A stretch of DNA of 9,734 nucleotides from Campylobacteraceae bacterium (GTDB taxonomy: Bacteria; Campylobacterota; Campylobacteria; Campylobacterales; Sulfurovaceae): assembly GCA_027002665.1 (NCBI GenBank), contig JALWZK010000338.1:1-9734 (forward strand), written 5' to 3'. Both the position numbers and the translations under genes were made by a program. Below are positions 1 through 6,024 of the stretch, piece by piece (positions within the stretch are counted from its first letter, which is position 1; every line of letters starts with the position of its first letter). The notes under the pieces are model-generated. The model was not told where the DNA came from. It did not search any database and saw nothing but the letters and a program-made list of their open reading frames with translations.

Positions 1-3
1 GTT

Positions 4-1134
4 ATGAGAATAGAACAGTTAGAGTATATAGATGGTAGTTGGAATATAAGAAAAAAGAGTATATTTGGAAATAGTGACATTGTTTTTACTTTTGGCTCAA
101 GAGAGGCCATTAAAGACGATAATATATATAAAAAATTGAAGGAACTATACCCAAGTGCTGATATTGTGGGTTGCTCGTCAGGAGGAAATATAATAGGAGA
201 TACCATCTCCAAGGCTAAAATAGTAGCCACAGCGGTAGATTTCTATCAAGGGAGTGTGAGAGTTGCTACAAAGGATTTTAGTCCCATAGATAATCAAGTG
301 GAGGTGGCTTATAAATTGGTCTCTCTGCTTCCCATGGAGGGGTTAAAACATATTTTTCTACTATCAGATGGACTAAATATGAATGGTTCGGCATTGGTAA
401 AGGGGGCAAATAGAGCTGTTGAGAATAAAATACCAATTACCGGTGGATTGGCCGGAGATGGTTTAAAATTTGAAGAGAGTGTAGTCAGAGTAAACTCAAT
501 CGCTAAATCCAATAGAGTTGTGGCTGTAGGCTTTTATGGAGATAGTTTAACTATTGAGAGTGGCTGTTATTCTGGGTGGCAGGAGTTTGGAATCTTAAGA
601 AAAATTACAAAATCCACTGATAATATTGTGTATGAGATTGATAATAAACCTGCTTTAGAACTATATAAGAGATACTTAGGAGAGTATTCTAAAATTCTGC
701 CAGAGAAGGCATTAAACTTTCCAATTAGTATAAAGGCTCCTGATTCTGATAATTCTGTAATTCGTTCTGTCTTAGGAGTTGATGAGGATAATAATGCACT
801 AATATTTGCAGGAGATATGCCAGAAGGTTATATTGGACGACTTATGAAGAGTAGTGTAGATAATTTAATTGATGGTGCAGTGGTTGCATCGAGTCAGATA
901 AAAAAGATAAATTATAATACAGCTTTGGGATTAGTTGTAAGTTGTATAGGTAGAAAACTTGTTTTAAAACAGCTAACGGAGGAGGAGTTAGAGGTTATAT
1001 CTAATAATTTAACTAAGAGTGTAGAGTTAATAGGGTTCTACTCTTATGGCGAAATAGCACCATTTTCAGATAAAATACAATCTTGCAATTTACATAATCA
1101 GACTATGACCCTAACGGTTATATATGAGGATTGA
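4..1134 (+). CDS. FIST-domain sensory protein, NosP-like, partner of the downstream histidine kinase
   Basis: This 376-residue soluble protein has no signal peptide or membrane segment and consists of a FIST_N domain (about residues 22-210) followed by FIST_C (about 218-372). Visible family marks are DIVFTFGS (25-32), YPSADIVGCSSGG (49-61), the GW...FG...IT...N.VYEID stretch (191-213) leading into PALELY (216-221), SCIGRKLVL (313-321), GFYSYGEIAP (344-353) and LHNQTMTLT (363-371). FIST proteins are ligand sensors. Those encoded next to a histidine kinase include NosP, a haem protein that senses nitric oxide and modulates the kinase. Gene order and length (NosP proteins are of similar size) fit that role, but haem binding cannot be read from sequence: the only histidines are H106 and H364. 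The ATG lies 3 nt from the window edge and the codon before it is not a stop, so a slightly earlier start cannot be excluded. The FIST assignment is firm; the ligand is inference. Confidence 0.93.
   Translation: MRIEQLEYIDGSWNIRKKSIFGNSDIVFTFGSREAIKDDNIYKKLKELYPSADIVGCSSGGNIIGDTISKAKIVATAVDFYQGSVRVATKDFSPIDNQVEVAYKLVSLLPMEGLKHIFLLSDGLNMNGSALVKGANRAVENKIPITGGLAGDGLKFEESVVRVNSIAKSNRVVAVGFYGDSLTIESGCYSGWQEFGILRKITKSTDNIVYEIDNKPALELYKRYLGEYSKILPEKALNFPISIKAPDSDNSVIRSVLGVDEDNNALIFAGDMPEGYIGRLMKSSVDNLIDGAVVASSQIKKINYNTALGLVVSCIGRKLVLKQLTEEELEVISNNLTKSVELIGFYSYGEIAPFSDKIQSCNLHNQTMTLTVIYED
1126..1130 (+). promoter_or_regulatory. Ribosome binding site for the hybrid kinase, inside the end of the FIST gene
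   Basis: GAGGA lies 7 nt before the ATG at 1138 and within the last codons of the FIST gene, whose TGA is at 1132-1134. The overlap implies that the two genes are co-transcribed and probably translationally coupled. It also supports the chosen kinase start. Confidence 0.8.
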
Positions 1135-1137
1135 TAT

Positions 1138-4044
1138 ATGAACAGGTTACTAAAGAGACAGATAAAACATGCTTTTGGTAAAAATTTTGATATTAATACT
1201 CTCGACTCTAAAGTATTAGATTTTATTAATCGTGTGGACGAGGCCTATGAGAGTTTTGATAATGAGAGAAAATTTTTAGAACACACTATTAAAATTAATT
1301 CCGAAGAGCTAACAGATGCCTATAAGACAATTGAGGAGTATAATCTCTCTTTAAAAGATGAGATAGGTGAAAAGAAACTTATCTTTCAACAATATACAGA
1401 GGCGATTGATGCCACCTATTTAGTATCTAAGACAGATACAAAGGGTATTATAACCTATGCAAATGATGAGTTTGTTAAAATATGTGGTTACTCTAGAGAT
1501 GAGCTTATTGGGAAAACCCATAATATTATTAGACACCCTGATGTTCCTGATGAACTATTCAAAGAGTTATGGACCACTATAACAGATAAAAAAATATGGA
1601 AAGGGGAGTTTAAAAATAGAGCAAAAGATGGAACAACATACTATGTCTATGCTACTATTTTTCCTCTTGTCGATACTAAGGGAAATATTATTGAGTATAT
1701 TGCAATTCGAAATAATATTACAAAAAGGGTAGAGATAGAAAATAGATTAAAACGAGAGCAGAAATATAGTAAGATGATATTTAACAATCAGGAGAATATC
1801 GTCTTTACTGCAACAAAAGAGCAAGGTGTTATTGAGGTTAATCAGAAATTCTTAGATAAATTTGGATTTCCATCTATAGATTTCTTTAAGGCAGAGCATA
1901 AATGTATATCCGAACTCTTTGTAGAGAAAGAGGGTTACTTAAAACCCTCAAATGGAGATAGACACTGGAGCGATATAGTTTTCGAAAATCCTAAAAATAC
2001 ACATAAGGTAATTATAAAAGATAAATTTGAGTTTGAGAGAATTTACTCTGTTCAAATTAAAGCTGTTGAGTTTGAAGATGAAAATCTTATGATTATTAAC
2101 TTTACAGATATTACAGAGTTGGAGTATGCTATAGAGATGGCTATTGCTTCAGAGAAAGCAAAGTCTGAATTTATGGCAAATATGAGTCATGAGATTAGAA
2201 CACCTATGAATGGTATTATTGGATTTACAGATTTACTATTTAAAAGCAATTTAACTCCAAAACAGCGACAGTTTACAGAGTATATTAAGAACTCCACCAA
2301 TCTGCTATTAGATATAGTAAATGATATATTAGATTTTTCCAAAATAGAGAGTGGACATTTAGAGTTGGACTTAATTCCCACCAATCCCTTTATAGATTTA
2401 AGAGGTGCTATGAGCATATTTAAATCTATTGCAACTAAGAAAAATATCTCATTTATAGTAAATATAGATGCCTCTATTAGTGAGTGTTTAATAATGGATA
2501 GACTGAGAGTGGTTCAGATACTTACCAACTTAGTAAATAATGCTATGAAATTTACACCGGATGGGGGGACTGTAGATGTCTCAGTTAAATTGGTCTCTTC
2601 GGATAGAGATAGGGAGAGGATTTTATTTGTAGTAAATGATACAGGAATAGGGATTCCAGAAAATAGATTAAATAGTATCTTTAAATCTTTTATTCAGGCA
2701 GATAATAGCACAACGAGAAACTTTGGAGGAACCGGTTTAGGACTTACCATTAGTGCCTCTCTATGTAAACTTATGAATAGCGAACTTAAAGTTAAGAGTA
2801 AAGAGGGAGAGGGGAGTCGTTTCTTTTTTGAACTTGATTTAGAGAAGTGTAATTCAACCCCAACCTTGGCAAGTCAAGTAAACTCTGCACCTATATATCT
2901 TCTGAACCATGAGGGAGAGATTTACAATAATGTATTAACTCACCTTAAACACTTTAAACTTCAAGTTATAACAGGCTCTTTTGAAGATTTACTATGTGGA
3001 GAGTATAAAGATAATATAATTATTACATTTAATTATCGTCAATATAAGCCAATTCGTAATATCTCATCTAAGATAATCTTAATAGATGATAGTAGAGAGG
3101 CCTTTATGTTGGCAAGAGAGGAGAATATCCTATACCATATAGGATTTTATGATGAAGCTCCATCTATTCTATATAATGCAATTTTAAATTATATTGTGTC
3201 AGAAGAGAAGAACAACTTACCAATATCATCTCATAGTAGTAAAAAGAGTGATTTAAAAATTCTTGTTGTGGAAGATTATGAGATGAACCGTATATTGATA
3301 GAGGAGATGTTAAATAGTTTTGGTATAGAGCCGGATTTTGCACTAAATGGGTTAGAGGCTGTAGAGAAAATTGGGAATAGTAATATATATGATATTATCT
3401 TTATGGATATAAATATGCCTATTATGAATGGAATTGAAGCTACTAAGATTTTAAGAGAAAAGGGGATAGATTGTCCAATTATAGCTTTAACTGCAAATGC
3501 CTTAGAGGGTGATAGAGAGTTATATCTATCTGAAGGAATGAATGACTATCTTAGTAAACCTATAGATATAAAGGAGTTAGAGGCCATTTTAAATAGATAC
3601 CAAAATGGTAGAGAGAATCTTAAAAATAAGGTAAATATGGTAGAGAATAGAGAAGAGATTAAAAGGGAGCAGATGCTGAATGATGAGATATTTATAGAGT
3701 CTCTATTAGAAGCTAAGGAGAGTATGAACTTTAGTATAGCAATTATTATAAGACTTTTTAACTCATTTGTTGAGAACTCAATAAAAAATCTACAAAATCT
3801 AATTCCAGCCATTGATAGTAGAGATGAGAAGGTTATATATCAAAGCGCTCACGCCTTAAGAGGAATAGCCTTAGCACTTAAATTTCATAAAATTGGAGAG
3901 TTATGTAATGAGATAGAGTATGGAATTAAAGAGCATAAAGATATTGACTATAATGGATTGGTTAATGAGTTAGAGAGATATATTATCTATATCAAGCGAC
4001 ATAAGAGTAGTATTATTAGAAAATTGGAAAAGCGAGTTAAGTAG
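1138..4044 (+). CDS. Soluble hybrid histidine kinase: PAS-PAS-HisKA-HATPase-pseudoreceiver-receiver-HPt
   Basis: This 968-residue protein has no membrane span and is a complete phosphorelay in one chain. A basic leader ([10 protein letters not shown]) and coiled coil occupy residues 1-85, followed by an Aer-like PAS (88-196) and a weaker second PAS (about 211-328). HisKA carries phosphoacceptor H351 in the motif [10 protein letters not shown]. The HATPase has an N box around N467/N468, DTGIGIP (501-507) and GGTGLGL (530-536). A receiver-like region at 584-687 lacks the acceptor aspartate. The true receiver (706-820) has E712/D713, phosphoacceptor D757, T785 and K807. The HPt domain (about 846-955) has H905 in AHALRG. 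The gene starts 3 nt after the FIST gene, so FIST binding probably controls autophosphorylation, as in NosP/NahK pairs. Phosphate should pass H351 to D757 to H905, then to a response regulator not encoded here. It ends in tandem stops (TAG TAA, 4042-4047). Family and architecture are certain; signal and output are inferred. Confidence 0.96.
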   Translation: MNRLLKRQIKHAFGKNFDINTLDSKVLDFINRVDEAYESFDNERKFLEHTIKINSEELTDAYKTIEEYNLSLKDEIGEKKLIFQQYTEAIDATYLVSKTDTKGIITYANDEFVKICGYSRDELIGKTHNIIRHPDVPDELFKELWTTITDKKIWKGEFKNRAKDGTTYYVYATIFPLVDTKGNIIEYIAIRNNITKRVEIENRLKREQKYSKMIFNNQENIVFTATKEQGVIEVNQKFLDKFGFPSIDFFKAEHKCISELFVEKEGYLKPSNGDRHWSDIVFENPKNTHKVIIKDKFEFERIYSVQIKAVEFEDENLMIINFTDITELEYAIEMAIASEKAKSEFMANMSHEIRTPMNGIIGFTDLLFKSNLTPKQRQFTEYIKNSTNLLLDIVNDILDFSKIESGHLELDLIPTNPFIDLRGAMSIFKSIATKKNISFIVNIDASISECLIMDRLRVVQILTNLVNNAMKFTPDGGTVDVSVKLVSSDRDRERILFVVNDTGIGIPENRLNSIFKSFIQADNSTTRNFGGTGLGLTISASLCKLMNSELKVKSKEGEGSRFFFELDLEKCNSTPTLASQVNSAPIYLLNHEGEIYNNVLTHLKHFKLQVITGSFEDLLCGEYKDNIIITFNYRQYKPIRNISSKIILIDDSREAFMLAREENILYHIGFYDEAPSILYNAILNYIVSEEKNNLPISSHSSKKSDLKILVVEDYEMNRILIEEMLNSFGIEPDFALNGLEAVEKIGNSNIYDIIFMDINMPIMNGIEATKILREKGIDCPIIALTANALEGDRELYLSEGMNDYLSKPIDIKELEAILNRYQNGRENLKNKVNMVENREEIKREQMLNDEIFIESLLEAKESMNFSIAIIIRLFNSFVENSIKNLQNLIPAIDSRDEKVIYQSAHALRGIALALKFHKIGELCNEIEYGIKEHKDIDYNGLVNELERYIIYIKRHKSSIIRKLEKRVK

Positions 4045-4050
4045 TAAAAT

Positions 4051-4512
4051 CTATTTGACTTCAAATATTGGCTCTCCACTCTCAATTTGCCCCAACCTAA
4101 TATTAGTAATACTCTTATCACTAACAACAATAGGAGTTACTATATCTTTACCTTTTAATTTTAGATACTCTAAATCGACTCTAATAATAGGAGTATTAAC
4201 CTTTACCTTGTCGCCTTCCTGTTTTAAAACCTTAAATCCTTCACCTTTTAGCTCAACTGTATCTAATCCAATATGCACCATAACCTCTATATTATCCTTA
4301 GTTGTTATTAAAAAGGCGTGATGTGTAGGAAATAGTCTAGTTATAACTCCCTCAATAGGTGATACTATCTCTCCATTCGATGGAATAATTGCTACCCCAT
4401 CACCTGCCAACTTTTGAGAGAAGACATCATCTTTTACATCTTCCAACTTAATAACCTCTCCTGATACAGGAGCAACCACCACAATAGGCTTTTTTTTAAA
4501 AAATCCAAACAC
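4051..4512 (-). CDS. crr: Glucose-type PTS phosphocarrier EIIA (Crr-like), orphan
   Basis: This 153-residue cytoplasmic protein matches the single-domain EIIA-Glc family over its full length. It shows VVAPVSGEV (12-20), GDGVAIIPSNGEIVSPIEG (37-55), THHAFLI (63-69), VMVHIGLDTVELKGEGF (77-93) and TPIVVS (126-131). H80 is in the position that receives phosphate from HPr in enteric EIIA-Glc (H90 there), and H65 matches the supporting H75. In enteric bacteria the protein donates phosphate to the glucose permease and regulates adenylate cyclase and sugar permeases. No EI, HPr or EIIBC gene is in the window, so here a regulatory role is at least as likely as transport. The start is GTG at 4510-4512, 3 nt after the argH stop, with an AAAGGA site inside argH. 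The gene converges on the kinase gene with a 6-bp gap. Family is certain; physiological role is unknown. Confidence 0.93.
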   Translation of the reverse strand: MFGFFKKKPIVVVAPVSGEVIKLEDVKDDVFSQKLAGDGVAIIPSNGEIVSPIEGVITRLFPTHHAFLITTKDNIEVMVHIGLDTVELKGEGFKVLKQEGDKVKVNTPIIRVDLEYLKLKGKDIVTPIVVSDKSITNIRLGQIESGEPIFEVK

Positions 4513-4515
4513 AAT

Positions 4516-5910
4516 TTAATCCTTTAATCTATCTTTTAACCACTTTTCAATCTTATCTATCTGCTCAAGAGTTCGCCTTTCGCTTGTTCCACCCTCTGAA
4601 TCTCTTACATTCATAGATACCCTATTATCGAGAAGCTGAACAACCTTAGAGCCAATTCTACTATCGATACTCTGTAACTCATCTAATGAGAGTTCCGAAA
4701 TATCAACCCCTCTACTCTCTGCAAAATTTACAATATTTCCTGTAATATGATATGCATCTCTAAAGGGGATACCCTCCTCTTTAACGAGATAGTCTGCTAA
4801 ATCTGTAGCAGTTAGATGTCCTACCATAGTCGCCTTTTCCATATTTTCTCTATTGATTTTCATCTCTGAAATCATCTCTTCCAAAACTTTTAATGAGAGT
4901 ATAGCTGTCTTTACAGAGTCAAATACCCCCTCCTTATCCTCCTGCATATCTTTATTATAGGCGAGTGGCAGACCTTTCATAACGGTCAATAGTGCAATTA
5001 GATTCCCATTGACTCTACCTGTCTTAGCCCTTAAAAGCTCTGGAATATCTGGATTTTTCTTCTGAGGCATAATAGATGAACCGGTAGAGTGTCTATCACT
5101 TAGAGTTATAAACTTAAACTCACTCGATGACCATAAGATAATCTCTTCACTCAGTCTGCTTATATGAACAAACATAGTCGATATATTAAATAGAATCTCC
5201 AGAGCAAAATCTCTATCACTTACTGTATCAAGGCAGTTTAGAGTTGGTGCGGTAAAACCCAATCTCTGAGCTGTAATAGCTCTATCTATTGGGTGGGGAG
5301 TTCCTGCTAAGGCTGCACAACCTATTGGTGAGTAGTTATTTCTCTGATAAGAGCTAATAAATCTCTCATAATCCCGCTTAAACATGGATACATATGCCAT
5401 TAGATGATACCCAAAATTGATAGGTTGAGCATGTTGTAGGTGTGTCATACCCGGTAGCAATATATCACTACTATCTTTTGCAATTTGTAATAGAGTAGAT
5501 ATGTTTTTAAGTAGTAGAGAGGCTATTAATTTTGTATTTCTCTGAACATAGAGTCTAAAATCTAAAGCGACTTGGTCATTTCGACTTCTCGCTGTATGTA
5601 GTCTCTTACCTGCACTTCCAATCTTCTCTGTTAGTCTGCTCTCAATGGCCATATGTATATCTTCATCATCGCCGTCCAACTTGAGAACTCCATCTTCTAT
5701 CTCTTGATATATCTCTAAGAGTCCCCTTTTAATTTTCTCATAATCATCTTTTGAGATAATACTCTGCTCTGATAACATATAGGCGTGAGCGATTGAGCCT
5801 TCAATATCTTCTCTATATAGTATCTTATCAAATGGGAGAGAGTTATTTAACTCTTTAAGTAGAGTGGAACTCTCTTCAGTAATTCTTGCCGATGCAATCT
5901 TTTTTAACAC
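4516..5910 (-). CDS. argH: Argininosuccinate lyase
   Basis: This 464-residue cytoplasmic enzyme splits argininosuccinate into arginine and fumarate, the last step of arginine synthesis, and normally works as a homotetramer. It has full family length and the main landmarks of the aspartase/fumarase superfamily: [12 protein letters not shown] (106-117), THLQHAQPI (156-164) with catalytic-region H157, and the signature [12 protein letters not shown] (277-288) carrying the catalytic serine (S278/S279). The C-terminal [15 protein letters not shown] helix region is also typical. The N-terminus reads KKIASARIT where most family members have a W-x-G-R-F motif; the following DI.GS.AHAYML block (35-46) is normal, so the gene looks intact and only the leader is variant. 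Translation starts at GTG (5908-5910) with AGGA 6 nt upstream. It is the first gene of a two-gene operon with the EIIA gene. Assignment is certain. Confidence 0.98.
   Translation of the reverse strand: MLKKIASARITEESSTLLKELNNSLPFDKILYREDIEGSIAHAYMLSEQSIISKDDYEKIKRGLLEIYQEIEDGVLKLDGDDEDIHMAIESRLTEKIGSAGKRLHTARSRNDQVALDFRLYVQRNTKLIASLLLKNISTLLQIAKDSSDILLPGMTHLQHAQPINFGYHLMAYVSMFKRDYERFISSYQRNNYSPIGCAALAGTPHPIDRAITAQRLGFTAPTLNCLDTVSDRDFALEILFNISTMFVHISRLSEEIILWSSSEFKFITLSDRHSTGSSIMPQKKNPDIPELLRAKTGRVNGNLIALLTVMKGLPLAYNKDMQEDKEGVFDSVKTAILSLKVLEEMISEMKINRENMEKATMVGHLTATDLADYLVKEEGIPFRDAYHITGNIVNFAESRGVDISELSLDELQSIDSRIGSKVVQLLDNRVSMNVRDSEGGTSERRTLEQIDKIEKWLKDRLKD
4520..4525 (-). promoter_or_regulatory. 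Ribosome binding site for the EIIA gene, inside the 3' end of argH
   Basis: On the minus strand AAAGGA lies 7 nt before the GTG start of the EIIA gene and overlaps the last argH codons, just ahead of the argH TAA (4516-4518). It fixes the GTG start, since the upstream reading frame belongs to argH, and points to translational coupling of the two genes. Confidence 0.8.
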
Positions 5911-5916
5911 ATTAAA

Positions 5917-5920
5917 TCCT
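5917..5920 (-). promoter_or_regulatory. Ribosome binding site for argH
   Basis: On the minus strand AGGA is followed by TTTAAT and then the GTG start codon, giving a 6-nt spacer. It decides the GTG start in the absence of a nearby in-frame ATG. The EIIA gene has a very similar arrangement (AGGATTAAATT before GTG). Confidence 0.75.
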
Positions 5921-5948
5921 ATGATAAAAAGTTGCGTATTGTATCATA
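5920..5948. repeat. Inverted repeat overlapping the argH promoter, possible operator
   Basis: TATGATA (5920-5926) and TATCATA (5942-5948) are perfect 7-bp inverted arms. Their centres are 22 bp apart, close to two helical turns. The right arm covers the candidate argH -10 element and the left arm abuts its ribosome binding site. The geometry suits a dimeric repressor site, but arms this AT-rich can arise by chance. Confidence 0.3.
5938..5946 (-). promoter_or_regulatory. Candidate extended -10 promoter for argH-EIIA
   Basis: The minus strand reads TG-A-TACAAT, an extended -10 element one base from consensus, about 28 nt upstream of the argH GTG. There is no good -35 hexamer, which is usual for sigma-70 promoters in this group. 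It overlaps the right arm of the inverted repeat at 5920-5948. Confidence 0.5.
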
Positions 5949-5963
5949 TTTTTAGATAATAAC

Positions 5964-5989
5964 TATTAAATCCAGACTACTATTTAATA
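5964..5989. repeat. Inverted repeat upstream of the lipoprotein -10 box, possible operator
   Basis: TATTAAAT (5964-5971) and ATTTAATA (5982-5989) are perfect 8-bp inverted arms separated by 10 bp. They sit in the middle of the divergent region, covering the -35 position of the rightward promoter (-10 at 5999-6004) and lying just upstream of the leftward one. A regulator bound here could act on either gene. The arms are pure A/T, so chance is a real alternative. Confidence 0.3.
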
Positions 5990-5998
5990 TTTTTTCAG

Positions 5999-6004
5999 TA
6001 TAAT
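5999..6004 (+). promoter_or_regulatory. -10 box of the lipoprotein gene promoter
   Basis: A perfect TATAAT lies 20 nt before the start codon and follows a T-rich run (5990-5995). This is the form expected of sigma-70 promoters in epsilonproteobacteria, where upstream T-tracts stand in for the -35 box. The short distance to the ATG implies a very short leader. Confidence 0.6.
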
Positions 6005-6012
6005 TTAAGAAA

Positions 6013-6018
6013 AGAGGA
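6013..6018 (+). promoter_or_regulatory. Ribosome binding site for the lipoprotein gene
   Basis: AGAGGA ends 6 nt before the ATG at 6025. It supports this start, which also places the lipoprotein signal peptide exactly at the N-terminus. Confidence 0.8.
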
Positions 6019-6024
6019 TTTTTA

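Noticed and set aside
2187..2417. Open frame on the - strand opposite the HisKA region of the kinase
   Set aside because: It is a shadow of a strongly constrained catalytic region, with no start signals of its own.
4052..4067. Perfect palindrome TATTTGA-CT-TCAAATA at the convergent kinase/EIIA junction, considered as a bidirectional terminator
   Set aside because: The stem is short and AT-rich, the loop is tiny, it lies within EIIA codons and no T run follows on either strand.
4055..4321. Open frame of 88 codons on the + strand opposite the EIIA gene
   Set aside because: It lies wholly antisense to a gene with clear family motifs, lacks a plausible ribosome site, and its translation resembles no protein I know.
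5911..6024. ArgR-type ARG box ahead of argH
   Set aside because: The region is AT-rich and contains inverted repeats, but none fits the TGAAT/ATTCA-type ARG box well enough to call.
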